Source of the DNA: Pocillopora verrucosa
Lineage: Eukaryota; Cnidaria; Anthozoa; Scleractinia; Pocilloporidae
Assembly: GCF_036669915.1 (NCBI RefSeq)
Contig: NC_089314.1
Span: 30,525,592 to 30,589,591, forward strand
DNA: 64,000 nt
Direction: 5' to 3'
Below are positions 1 through 10,582 of the stretch, piece by piece. The stretch's first letter is position 1, and every line of letters starts with the position of its first letter. Under the pieces are notes generated by a model. It ran no database searches. It was not told where the DNA came from and saw nothing but the letters and a program-made list of their open reading frames with translations. Both the position numbers and the translations under genes were made by a program.

Positions 1-59
1 CTTCCAAAAACGCAAAGTACAAAAACAAAAAGCAAAATAATGGGAGGTCTCGAAGACCA

Positions 60-363
60 TCTGCCAAACGCCAGAGAACTACCAGAACAGAAGCATGCGG
101 AATATTCTCTGCATGTTTCAATTTTGGCCTGCCATTATCTCCGACGATGAGCTGCACCGAAGAATGGGTATACAACCCGTCACGAAGCAGGTTTAGAGAA
201 GAAAAAAAGTTGGATCGTCCCAGAATAGCCATCCGATGGATTTGCGAAGGTGGATGAAAGAGGGGCCGCCTAAGGAAACCTGGAGGAGAACCATAGAAAG
301 AGAAATGAGAGACAGAGGATGGACATGGGGCAACCTGACCACTTATATTCAGAAATGCACGTA
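60..363 (+). pseudogene. 3' end of a decayed non-LTR retrotransposon ORF
   Basis: Translation in pieces gives text typical of the C-terminal tail of LINE endonuclease/reverse-transcriptase polyproteins. Examples are WPAIISDDELHRRMG near 135-165 and KETWRRTIEREMRDRGWTWG near 277-337, the common 'RPK-TWRR-E-E-W' ending. The pieces are in different frames and interrupted by stops, so it is dead. Only the tail is in the window; the rest would lie to the left. The family assignment rests on recognition of this tail, not on an alignment. Confidence 0.6.
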
Positions 364-428
364 GTAACGAAATTATAGATTTGATGAAATTTCGTCAAAC
401 CGAGTGAATGTTCATGGATTTTACGATT

Positions 429-632
429 TTGGTGAATATTTGTCAAATTCGATTTGGCGGACTTAACGATTTAGTCAAATTCATGAAAGTCAAATAAGGT
501 TGATGGATTTGACGATTTTGGCGACCTTCAGTCAAATTTGTCAAAGCGAAATCAGGTCGGCGGATTTGACGATTTCGACGAATTTTAGCCAAATTCGTCG
601 AGGCGAAATCAACTTGGGGGAGTTGACGATTT
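429..632. repeat. Degenerate 57-bp tandem repeat
   Basis: At least three diverged units follow each other. The two best (about 519-575 and 576-632) are both 57 bp, start with GATTT, contain the shared GCGAAATCA and end in TTGAC. Earlier units are shorter and more diverged. The long minus-strand ORF over this stretch is only a by-product of the repeat. Confidence 0.6.
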
Positions 633-1029
633 TGCCGAAAGGCAACTGGTAGAAATGGTAGGCGTTGTTTGGTCAAGGCCCTCCGTGCATAGAAGCACGA
701 AGAGGACTGACTTAATCTTTTCTCCCATTGTTAAAACATTCTGGTCTAGATGTCAGTTCTCCTTTTCTTTTATTATTATCAATTCTTTGCATGAATTCGT
801 GCCCATAATATTACTCGCTGGCTCTAACAGGGGCAGCCGTTATCTGAAAAAAACAACTTTCATCAGCATATCTCAACTAAACCTTCTGCTGCTAAGCAAA
901 TGTCAACCAGGATCAAGCTATCATACATTCTCTTGATTACCAAGAGTGCCCTCGTGATAAAAAAAATGTCCTCAGTGTCGCTCAGTAATTCTGCCCAGTA
1001 CGTGATAAATTAATTAATTTTTGATCTCC

Positions 1030-1495
1030 ATGGAGTTAACTGTTAGCAGTAAACGGCTAAAAAATTTAGCCGTTGGATATAAAAATTGGCAAATTTTAAC
1101 CGTGAGTCGTAAAAAAAGTTAACCGTAAAGGATATTTGTGTTGACAGTAATGGAACTATATCAACCGACAAAGGGGGTAAGTTTCTAAAGAAACTGTGCT
1201 GCTACATTGGTGGGAGAGTATAACACGGTAATTTGTTATTGTCAACCGAGTTGATAACGTAAATTGACCTTCGTCAGAGTTTCAAAGCTGACGTTTCGAG
1301 CGTTAGCCCTTCATCACAGCGAATGACGAAGGAGTGACGTTCAGAACGTCAGCTTTTAAACTCTTAACGGTGGCCAATTTACTTTATCAACTTAGTTGAT
1401 AATACTAAATTACCCTGTTATATTAATCGATAGCTGTAAATTGGCCAAAATGCTAACCTTTGACCGTAAAAGCCATCACCCCTTTGAGACTCTCT
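1030..1495. mobile_element. Miniature element of the 'AACCGT' family, split by another insertion
   Basis: Both ends carry short repeated motifs of the type AACCGT..GCCGTAAAA, and the right end closes with AAAAGCCATCACCCCTTTGA followed by GACTCTC. The same design recurs at 2459-2660, 37442-37639 and 41325-41560. Its interior is interrupted by the foldback element at 1172-1420, so this is a nested insertion. No coding sequence is seen. Confidence 0.5.
1172..1420. mobile_element. Foldback MITE, family M copy 1
   Basis: A roughly 250-bp element starting GGGGGTAAGTTTCTAAAGAA and ending AATTACCCTGTTA. It has an inner palindrome built on CTGACGTTTCGAGCGTTAG and its complement. Further copies lie at 9761-10010, 16451-16691, 32539-32780 and, as a half, about 46843-46932. 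It has no ORF. It sits inside the AACCGT-type element, so it is younger than that one. Confidence 0.65.
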
Positions 1496-1633
1496 AATTA
1501 ATGTAAGATTAATTAGCGATGTGAGAACAAAATGTTTTGCGCCTCTTCCACGCTAAACTTCGTAAAAACCCTCGAGAAGAAGAATTGCTTTGCTTCATTC
1601 CTTAACGCATATCTGTCAATATGTGTGCCAACT

Positions 1634-2126
1634 ATGAGTATGACGCTTAGGACCTACTGTATTATTATATTTCTCATTCAGCTTCAACCCGCATCATTCA
1701 CGTTCAGTATGTAAGAGGCATTATGTTCACAGTGACAACGATTTGGTTAGGTTTTCATCTTTTTTATGCTATAATTTGATAATTATAATTTGTGTAGTTT
1801 ACAAACTCCTTTTTCTTCAGCCAAGTTATTGTAGAGAACATTTATAGAAATAGATGATGTAAATAAAAATAAAAATAACTCAAATAGATTGTGAGTTTAT
1901 TGGCAGCTGTGAATAATGTAAGTTATTTTGCGGTGTTTACAATTTAGGATTATCACTCTTGCACCGAAGTCTCAAACTTTTCTATTTTTTCCTTCAGCAT
2001 AATAGAAATATTACAGACATCTGATATTTCGCCCACGAGCACTGTGGTATTTCAAGCCCTCAACAGCAGGCGCGTGACACAGAGGCTGAAGGTGCAAAAC
2101 CGTGTGTGAAAGAACAGAGACGTTGA
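1634..2126 (+). pseudogene. Decayed copy of the secreted CX6C-peptide gene
   Basis: Positions 1998-2126, after a TTCAG acceptor, align codon by codon with exon 2 of the intact gene at 4561-5822. The shared pattern is [FL]A-x-E-x-CG, followed by a Q-rich and R-D segment, with a stop at nearly the same place. In the homologous frame the codon for the first conserved cysteine is TGA. A possible exon 1 (1634-1710) encodes MSMTLRTYCIIIFLIQLQPA, a plausible signal peptide, and ends at a GTAAGA donor. Its phase (2) does not fit the homologous frame of exon 2, so the copy is both frame-incompatible and stopped. If spliced in that shifted phase the frame would be open but unrelated to the family. I call it a relic. 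Confidence 0.5.
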
Positions 2127-2458
2127 ATTTCCTTGTCAAGGATACAATATTAAACATTCTGAATCACCACACACGGAGATTGTTTCTGTTTTGAAATGTA
2201 TTTACACTTTTGTCCAAAGGAGATTAATTGAATTGAATTAAAAAAGAACAAAAGCATGTCACGCATGAATTTGTAAGCGGAAGACAAGTTAGACAGGTTT
2301 GTATCACCATGAACCCTCCTTTGATCATTTAAAAGTCGTTTTTGTTGGTATTTTGCTGGAATGCGAACACAAAGGTTGAGCATTGACAAGACTGACTGTC
2401 TTGTTTCTTGACACTTACCTCAAACAGTGTTTATCCTCTCACAGAGCATGGCTCAAAT

Positions 2459-2660
2459 GAGAGTCTCAGTGAGGTTAACCCTTTAGCCGTAATTGCGTCA
2501 AACGCCAAAAAGGAAAAACAATAATAACGGTTAGTCGTGAAAGACTTTAAACTTAAAACTCTTTCTTTTAAGCGTAACGGAAAGAAATGAACCGTTAGCC
2601 GTAACATTACTCAAAAATTTAACCGTCAGCCGTAAAAGCCATCATCCCATTGAGACCCTC
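2459..2660. mobile_element. Short TIR element of the 'AACCGT' family
   Basis: The left end GAGAGTCTCAGTGAGGTTAA and the reverse complement of the right end, GAGGGTCTCAATGGGATGAT, form imperfect terminal inverted repeats. The interior has repeated GTTAGCCGTAA-type motifs. It is about 202 bp and non-coding. The terminal sequence resembles that of the 2-kb element at 27480-29432. Confidence 0.6.
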
Positions 2661-2669
2661 TTAAAAGGG

Positions 2670-3885
2670 TACAAGATATTGTAACGGAAAATTTACAAAA
2701 CACTAAATAGTCAAAGGCAATGCGATTTGGCCAGCATCTTGCTCAGAAAAAGAAGAAGTGATATTCCTGTTCCTTCACTGATGCAACAGAAATCGGAGTA
2801 ACTTCAATGAAGTTTTCAAAATGACTGCGTTCCATACGTACGTTCGCACTGCTAGCACTCTTCTGCGCAAGTTCATGTTAAAACGGAAGAGATAAAGGTC
2901 ATCAGGTCATCCAATTCCCTGCGGGTATAAACTTGGAGGATGTCTGCAGATTAACCCTACTATCTAATGCTTGGTCTGAGTTATTTCTTGAAAATATTCA
3001 TAGGTTATAATTTTATTAGAATCGTACCTCGAAGGGCAGAAAATGGACCAGTCGTTTCTGTCCAATGCCTTGCTTTCTGTCCGGGATGAAGTAACAAGTA
3101 TGTCACTCAAATCATTATGAAGATTTAACCAAAGTGTGCCAAAAAAAATTCTCACCTGTAGTCTTTTTGTTTTTTAAAACTTGTAAGAGAAACATTAATT
3201 AATAAGTGATTGATTACTTAATAAATCGAGAACTAACACATTCGCACCCACATAAAATCTTTCGACATGTCGTTGGAAATAAGTTATTATTACTTAGTGA
3301 CAGCATATGTAAATCTGACAAGCCTACATCTGGGGGATTTTGGAATTAAGAAAGCTAGCCACTCTATTTACAGAACTTTATAGGTAAAGGTAGGGGGCGC
3401 GGAAACAAAATGTAAAAGGACATGAGGAGACATGAGGGAGCGCAATAGTTTTTAATGCCAAGTAATAAGGAAAATTAGCACTTTGTTATGTTCTAAGAAG
3501 CCTTACAAAAGATTAAGAAGTCTAAGAATTCACTAGTACTAACATCTATAAATTCGCAATAGTACACGAAAAACTAATTTCGTCCATCTGACTGTTGCCG
3601 TAATCATACTTACGAAGTCATTAACATAAATTCAAGAAGACAATGCCCATTGATCGTGTGTCCAATATTGGACCCGCCTTGCAAACAGATGTTAATTATT
3701 AACAAAACAACGCCATTACTTTAACTAAAACTCAATGAAGCTAAACAAGGGAATTTTTCTCTTTTTTACATCTCAACTCCACATGCATGAATTACTTTAC
3801 AATTCTGCTTGAGTTTTACCATCAGCAGTTTAGTGTCTCTTTTGTTTCGTGATATTTTTTGTAAGTTTACTACTCTCTATTCAAT
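2670..3885. other. Intergenic stretch without recognised features
   Basis: AT-rich sequence with only short ORFs that lack splice context or a recognisable domain. Nothing beyond scattered homopolymer runs can be supported. Confidence 0.5.
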
Positions 3886-3889
3886 ACAT

Positions 3890-4470
3890 GATGCACTGCT
3901 CATTTCCAAGGTACTTTAGTCGAGAAGGAAGCCATTAGTCGTCACGGAAAGGGGATTTTCTAGTGATGAAATTAACATTTCGACATTTGATGGACATAGG
4001 GCAGTAATGTGATAATGGTCTGCAAAGGAAATAAACCTTTGCCGCCAAAGGGAAGCTAGAATATTATCAACCACACTGATCGCATTATCGTAATCGAATA
4101 TTAAAATCCTTAATCTTTTGTAACTAACATTGCACAGCAACAAGAAGTTTAGGTTTTTAAGGAAGACTTTTGAAAATATTTAAGTTTAGCAGTTTTGTTT
4201 GTTCGACATCATAACACTAAACACTCTGAAGAATCGTAAACTACACCAATGAAAACTGAACTGACAAGGAAATTGATTAACATGCAATAGAACGTTTTCA
4301 CATTAAACGGCAGATGTATTTACAATTCTTTGTTTCTTTTCAACACCTTCATTCAAATAATGCGTTTAAGGAAGGAAGTTTTAGGGAGTAATGTACCGCC
4401 TCTGCCATTAGGGCATTAACAGAGCAGGATATGAATAATTTTTTTTGTGATATCCCAAGGATGGAGGTCA
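3890..4470 (+). promoter_or_regulatory. Conserved upstream region of the secreted-peptide gene
   Basis: On the opposite strand this sequence matches the region upstream of the A1, A2 and A3 peptide genes (for A1, 12235-12710). By eye it is nearly identical over stretches such as ATTACGATAATGCGATCAGT and TTAACATGCAATAGAACGTT, and aligns up to the TATA box. The coding exons of the same genes match clearly less well. A minus-strand ORF (3916-4143) exists here and a related plus-strand one in A1. The A2 copy has a 1-nt deletion and A3 a 1-nt insertion that break the frame, so I read the block as cis-regulatory. Confidence 0.5.
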
Positions 4471-4476
4471 TATAAA
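4471..4476 (+). promoter_or_regulatory. TATA box of the secreted-peptide gene
   Basis: TATAAA in the context GTCATATAAACGGAGCA, 90 bp before the ATG at 4561. The same TATAAACGGAGCA string occurs at the same relative place upstream of the three minus-strand paralogues. Confidence 0.6.
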
Positions 4477-4560
4477 CGGAGCACACGGTTTCCAATTCAC
4501 TGAAATCATAGCTGAGAATTAAGAGTTGTTATAGCAGTGGACGTTCGAAGAAGCTTTAAC

Positions 4561-5822
4561 ATGAAAACTTCAACCATGACTTCGACTCTTTGTTTCTTTT
4601 TTATTTTGTCTTCATTTCTCCAGTTCTCGGACGCATTTGTCTCTAACCAAGTTGGTAGAAGATCTTCTAAGGTAGGTATTGAATACTTTTTATTTCATCT
4701 CTGAGAAATTGTTTTGTCAATGGCAACGTTTAGTACCGGTAAAATGGACTTTAGTGAGTTATGTCTTAAATTTGGGGGCATCACTTTTACTTCAGAGCAA
4801 TGAGATTTACTTTATAAACAATATTTTCCTCCTTATTACAAACTTTTCTTTGACTACTGGTTCACTGGTGCACAGGCCATCACTTCCGTCAGTGATCTAC
4901 GGTGAATATATCAGTACGGTTCAAATAACTTACCGTAGTTATTCGGTTATAAGGCGCACCGTTTTTTTCAAGAAATTCCTAATTTCTACTAAAAATTACC
5001 GCCAAAGTTTGGGTGCGTCTTATAGGCGAATATTTTCCGAAACAATTTTTTTTATCACAGTTACTGGTACGATTTCAAGCAAATAAAAGGACACACAGTG
5101 TTGAGCATTGACTTTTATAAATATGGCGGTTCTGAAAAGACAAGTGAATTCAAATTTGCATAGATATGTTACGTGCTCGAGAGCGCGTGCTTAGTAATTT
5201 GATACGTCACAAAACGAAACGAAAATAAACAAGCGAAGAGATAAATACCTTCTTCATCCATTCAGCCTTTTTTGTGCACTGCGACCTGCATTCTTGGCGG
5301 TACGTTAATTCTTGTTTAATCAAGGCTTTTGTTTGTGCGCGTGGTCGCGTGTGCGACAATTCTGCTTTTGTTAATTAACGGTAAACTAAAATCAATAGGC
5401 GACTTTTTCGCTTTTTTGTAAGTTTATGAAAGAATTTACAATAAACTTGACCGATCTTTACTCCCCGAACAACGGTGCGCCTTATAACCAAGTATTTCAG
5501 CGATTTTCTCAGTTTGAAAACATGCAATAATGAAGTTGCCGAATTGGGGGTGCGTCTTATAGCCGAGTGCGCCTTATAACCGAATAACTACGGTAATTCT
5601 ACGTATTCTAGTTCTAGGTATTCCAAGTAATACTTAGACTTCGTAAAGCACTCCCTAAATAAAACCCTATTTTCTTTATTCTTAAAGCATGAAAGAAATC
5701 TTCAAGATATTTGCCGGTTAGCCTACGAACAATGTGGTGCCCTGGGACCTGAGCAGCAATCACGTGACTCAATGGCTGAAGACGCTAGGCTCAAGAGAAG
5801 AGACATTGAGTTTTTTTATTGA
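4561..5822 (+). CDS. Small secreted two-exon peptide precursor, paralogue 0 (81 aa), function unknown
   Basis: Exon 1 is 4561-4671 and exon 2 is 5688-5822, joined in phase 0 by AAG|GTAGGT and TTCTTAAAG|C. Residues 1-25 are a clear signal peptide ending FLQFSDA. Next comes FVSNQV followed by GRR, which could be a prohormone-convertase site with an amidation glycine, or the end of a propart. Exon 2 carries CRLAYEQCG (cysteines about 46 and 53), then QSRD and a C-terminal RRDIEFFY. Three minus-strand paralogues at 11.6-12.1, 23.2-23.7 and 29.9-30.4 kb share the exon structure and the CX6C core. The intron is 1016 bp, of which 663 bp are a transposon and its duplicated TA. A TATA box and a conserved upstream block precede it; AATAAA lies near 6007. 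I do not recognise the family. A neuropeptide-like or venom-like role would fit the layout, but neither is shown. Confidence 0.7.
4933..5593. mobile_element. TIR transposon remnant with TA target duplication (Tc1/mariner-like)
   Basis: The left end CCGTAGTTATTCGGTTATAA and its complement at the right end form long terminal inverted repeats containing AAGGCGCAC. The element is flanked by TA at 4931-4932 and 5594-5595. It is 661 bp with no transposase ORF, so non-autonomous. The TA duplication is the hallmark of Tc1/mariner-type elements. It lies in the intron of the peptide gene; without it that intron would be about 353 bp, close to the 315 bp of the A1 paralogue. Confidence 0.75.
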
Positions 5823-5829
5823 TGAGCGA

Positions 5830-8085
5830 AAATAGCACAATTCACGGCGCCATCGAAGAAAATTGTTGTTTCTGTAGCGTTTTAGCGTTGAAAGAGGAAG
5901 TTTGATCATTAAAGAGACTGAAAAAAAGAGCGAAGTACGTAGTGTTACATCATGCAAAGTTTCATTTCTTGTGGACTAAGCAAGTCTATCGAACTCTTGA
6001 ATTGAAAATAAATTTGTGGTTAGGAATTCGGGCCTTACGCAACCATGAAGCCACCAAGCAGGAAATAGATGCATGGGAAATTAATAGTTTTCATTAACAA
6101 AACAGTACATCCACTAGCCTGTATAACAAGCAATTTAGTGAGTACTATTCGAATGCTTTGCCAGATTTCTCGCGCTTTTTACCTGGTTTACTGAGAATCC
6201 GTGACTTGTAAAAGAAAAAGGTACGAATGTGTTGCTCACTGCGACAAAGCCAATTCCAATTTTCGCTATAAAAACATTGCCCTCATATGCATATGAAATT
6301 TACTTAAAAGAGGTGTGTAAATTTTATGAAAAGTGCGCCTAGATTTTACCGTCACGAGCGACTGGGGACACGCCTATGTGAGTCTAATTATAAGTGAGCT
6401 TCAATAATATATTTCACTCCTTTTATTTCTTTAGAAAGTTTAAACAATTATACCCTTAAACATTGAATACATTTTCTGTGTTAATTACAGAACCTAAAAA
6501 ACGCTAAAGAAAAACTCCCTGAGGACTTTGTCCAATCAATACGCAATTTAAATTTACTGTATAATTTAAGGATACTTCAAATCGAAAGTTGGAGTAATCA
6601 ATTATGTTTCTCTTGTCAGGGTTAAGAGGTCATCTATTAGTCACTAAGAATACTTAACATTGATAGAATTTTGTCTTGAGAGACGCTGGAAGGTCTGTTT
6701 GAGAGCCTACAGAGGATGGTTCACGCTGAGATCAGTGTACATCATAATTTTTAAGCGGTGCTGGTGAACAACAAATTAGAAAGACGATCTGATTATGAAC
6801 GATTGACAGATGCAAATATTTAAGAATCATTTGGTTAATCAAAGAATAACGATGATCTTCAAGTATACTCTTTTTGCTTCTTTTTCATCTCCTATTTTCT
6901 CAGAATTGAGTCATGGGAATTCTTGTTAAAAATTGGTGAACAATTTTATGAAAGATTTCACCCTATCTATGACTAAACGAGGTTACGTGGTCATAAGTTT
7001 GACTCAGAAAGATATTCCTGAATTGTGTTGAAAACTGACAAGGTGTCGGTCAAGGAATATTGGTTATAGGCAGTTATCATTTCAGACCGGTGGTAAATGA
7101 CAAGAGGAAATGAACTAATTTAAACCTGAATTGGCAGCGATATTAAGGCACTTTTAAAATATTAAAATATCACATTCTGGAAATCGAATCGTCACTATAC
7201 GAGGTGCGAGCGTTAAAGGTAAGTTTGCTCGCTTGTAAACTGTCTCATGATACAGAGATCATTTTAAAATTTTTAGCCATGGGATTGATCAAGACTCATT
7301 TCAATGCTGATATTTGGCTTTTTCAAAACCGCATTTAAAACTAGTTTCCTAACAAGTTTAAACCACGATCTTTATTTTGACATTTGGATCGACCATTTGG
7401 CATCTAGTCCTCCATGTCACTCTAAACACCCAACCTGCCTCAATGTTTACTTTTTTCCAATCTGATTCATACTCGTTATGCATCACTAAAATCAGTGAGA
7501 AAACTAGGATAAAATATCTCCAACATGTCCCTCGTTTTTATTTCTACCTCGTATGGAGTTCACCAAGGGTTTTATTCGCAGATAATATTCTTAATCTTTT
7601 TTAGATTCATTTGAATGTTTTATTACACTTAAGAAATCTCTCATAGCCCAAAGCGCGTTTATCGATTTCTGAGCGTAGTCATGAAAACCCATCAATTTCG
7701 TTTTTTTGGAAATTCCTGTCAAAACTTACGATCAAAATATCTGTGGAGAGTTTGCTGAATGTCTGTTTCCATCGCCCTTTCAAAAATCTTTAACCACCTT
7801 GACAAAAAAGGCGTACTGTTATAAATTTACATAATTAATCTGTTTGCAGCTTAAAAAAAAATTAAGATATCCAAGGTGTTAAAAGTATTCATGTTTTTCT
7901 TTTCTCTTTCGTATTCTTTTTCATTATTCATTTAGATTTGTTTGCTTGCTTTTCTTTCTAAATGTTTCACTTTTGAATCAAAGTAGGAAGATCATTGATT
8001 TAATGGGCTGCTTAAAACAGGCCTGTTTCTGATAAACAAGCGTGCGCTAAAATGTTTTTTTTTAATTAAAACTTCGCTCGCTCGA
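5830..8085. other. Gene-poor stretch
   Basis: Apart from a likely polyadenylation signal of the peptide gene near 6007-6012, I see only short ORFs without domains or plausible splice context. Two copies of AAACTTCGCTCGCTC lie at its right edge. Confidence 0.4.
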
Positions 8086-8087
8086 AA

Positions 8088-8707
8088 TTGAAACTTCGCT
8101 CGCTCTTTCACTACGAACAAATTGTTTGAGAAAATTCAGACATTAAATGAATGAAAGTTCCATTGTTCAGTTTACCTGTAACGGCGTATGTAATATAAAT
8201 AAATGTTATTATTTTTTTCTTAGAGGGCACGGTAATGAATCCTGCAATCTGATTGGTTCTCAACCCAGTCAGTATTTTCCTATCTCTGCCCACGGGCACG
8301 GTAACGCTTTCGTGAGTCGCCAAGTACATCCCAAATTTCGTTGCCATTTTTCATAAATATATCTCGTTTTTCCGGCTGGGCAGTATTTTTAAGCAAACAC
8401 GTCGGTCACTACCTCAAGCCGATAAATAACTTGTGAATCCTCTCTTTTCTCTCTCTCAAATCACTGTGGTTGACAGAAAAATATTGGTTTCAGAAAGAAT
8501 TTGTTTAAGCAATAGTGTCATTACGTTTGTTGACTAGCGGCCTAAAAACCGTCTGCAATTAATTTTAATCGTTCACAAAAAGTATCTAGAAAGTTAAAAC
8601 GTGAGGTATTTGGTTACAGTTAAACTGAACGAAGGAACTTCATTCATTTAATATCTGAATTTTCTCAAACAATTTGTTGGTGGTGAAAGAGCGAACAAAG
8701 TTTTATA
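8088..8707. mobile_element. Element with about 87-bp inverted-repeat arms
   Basis: 8088-8174 and 8621-8707 are inverted repeats of each other, for example GAAAATTCAGACATTAAATG on the left against CATTTAATATCTGAATTTTC on the right, also sharing CTCTTTCAC and AAACAATTTGTT. About 445 bp separate the arms, with no recognised coding content. It looks like a non-autonomous DNA transposon, though no target duplication could be fixed. Confidence 0.5.
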
Positions 8708-9425
8708 TTCAGTTTTACAACAAATATACGCTCTCGGTGAGTCTTTCCGAGTCTGTTCAATTTAGACATTTGTACCGTAAATTGTACTACAGAAACTGAA
8801 GGAATTTACTGAGAAAAGGCCGCATTAAATCCCCTTGTGTCTCATTGGAGTGTGCCATTCGAATTTAGTTTTTGTGGAGGAAAGACTAGATTTACACACG
8901 CCATTGCAGCAAACAAACGAGCAAACTCTCACGACTTCAAAATAAAAAATTTGAATTTACTCACAATTACTTTCCTCGCCGTTTACTTAGTGAACAGAGG
9001 TAAATCTTCGTACATGAATGAATCGTCGATGAGAGTGAATAATACTTTCCGTTAGATCATTGAGTGTTTTTGAAGAAAACATTGGCATGTGTGACAGTTC
9101 TTGCCAAACTAGTTTCGTTGTTTTTCAAATGTTCTTGCGCTTTTTCTTTTCTTACGCGCTCTCTAATTGACAGGTGTCAGATTGTGACAGATACTTGTAA
9201 AAATAATGTTTCAAAGTTTGTTTGGAAGCCTTTTAAATGACCTTCATCGTTACGCAAATGAAAATGTTTCGGTGAGGCATCTCTCTTTAATTTGCATCAC
9301 CTCTATTTTAACTATCATTTACTCGCTCAAAAATTGTTCAGTTTATGGAAGATCTTGCCGTATTTACAGCCCTAAATCATTCGGGTTCTTTCGGAAAGAA
9401 TTTCGTCAAGTTTAAAAAAATAAAT

Positions 9426-9552
9426 ATGTTATTTACCGGCTAAGGATCAGTCCGTATGGTGAAAAACTGTGACCTCGGTCTTGGAAATGCTGTATTTTCA
9501 AGACCTCGTTCACAGTTTTTCACCATACGGACCTCCCAGCCGGCAAATAACA
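9426..9552. mobile_element. Foldback (hairpin) element
   Basis: A near-perfect hairpin. The left arm starts ATGTTATTTACCGGCTAAGG and the right arm ends CCAGCCGGCAAATAACAT; both share CCGTATGGTGAAAAACTGTG or its complement, with a loop around 9490-9500. Confidence 0.7.
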
Positions 9553-9760
9553 TGTATATATCATAACCGGCGACAGTTCTACTTCGAGCTCCACGACAAA
9601 TTTAAATTTATCGGTACTCTAAATCGGTTCTGTGATCACCTTAATTACCATCACATGGAAGTGATAATTACAAATGTGATATTTCTTTTGATCTTCGTTG
9701 TATTGGGCTATCGAACGTTTGACGTCTTCTCGTCCTCAATGAGACTCTTAATCAGTTTAT

Positions 9761-10010
9761 GAAGGGGGTAAGTTCAACTTAGAGAGAAAGTTTCTCAAGA
9801 CACTGTGGTGCTGCGTCAGAGTATAACAGGGAAGTTTAGTATTATGAACCGAGTCGACAAAATAAATCGACCACTGTAAAGAGTTCCAAAGCCGACGTTC
9901 GAGCGTTTCGAGCCCTTCGTCATTCGCTCTGACAAAGGGCCAACGCTCGAAACGTCAGCTTTGAAACTCTTTAGGGTGGCCCAGTTACGTTGCCAACGCA
10001 GTTGATATTG
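9761..10010. mobile_element. Foldback MITE, family M copy 2 (degenerate right end)
   Basis: It starts GAAGGGGGTAAG and contains the family palindrome around CGAGCGTTTCGAGCCCTTCG and AACGCTCGAAACGTCAGC. The right end has lost the AATTACCCTG terminus. No ORF. Confidence 0.6.
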
Positions 10011-10333
10011 CTTGATGATTGACTGAGTGCATAAAATAAAATTATATTTTCATTTGTTGACATTTTGAAATAATTTCCTCACATAATCTCAAAACCATAC
10101 ATCATTGTTTGGAATCCGCAATTCTTGGCTGCTTTTTATGTACTTGTCATGATGAAATTTTTTAAATTAATTTTGATCTGAGATCTTTTTTTTCTGTGTC
10201 AAACTGCTGTTATTCGCACTGCGGAATGGATAATACTAAACTTGAGATAATTTCTTTTGGTGCATTTTGTTTGTTAGAATCGAACAACAAAGCAGTGAAT
10301 CTCGTCAATTTGGCCAAACACCGAAAAGATAGG

Positions 10334-10582
10334 ATGTTGGTTCGTTCCAGGCTACTTTGTCTATTGTCTCTTATTCTCGTCCTGTTGCTGGGCATGGACA
10401 CTAAGCAGTTGCGTGAGTTTTCAGATGTAAGTAAAGGCAACGACTTGAAAGAGGATCTGAAGAACGTTGCATCGGAAAAGCGTATCGGGCAATCCTTAGA
10501 AGACAGGTTAAAAAGAAGAGTTCAAAGCGCCCGACAACTTCAGCGCTGTGAGAATGGTAGATTTATGCTTCTTTGTAAATGA
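10334..10582 (+). CDS. Candidate secreted prohormone-like peptide (82 aa)
   Basis: I chose the ATG at 10334 because it starts a strong signal peptide: MLVRSR followed by a run of Leu, Ile and Val up to about residue 22. The longer reading frame upstream adds a hydrophilic, unconvincing N-terminus. After the signal come an acidic/basic spacer, a Lys-Arg site (SEKR), LKRR about 20 residues before the end, and a C-terminal peptide with the motif RCENGRFMLLCK. That gives a possible two-cysteine loop with eight residues between the cysteines. This is the classical layout of a small peptide-hormone precursor. It shares no alignable sequence with the peptide genes nearby. A GTAAGT string inside the ORF (10427-10432) could be a splice donor, in which case the C-terminal half would be intronic. 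No homologue is recognised. Confidence 0.4.
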   Translation: MLVRSRLLCLLSLILVLLLGMDTKQLREFSDVSKGNDLKEDLKNVASEKRIGQSLEDRLKRRVQSARQLQRCENGRFMLLCK

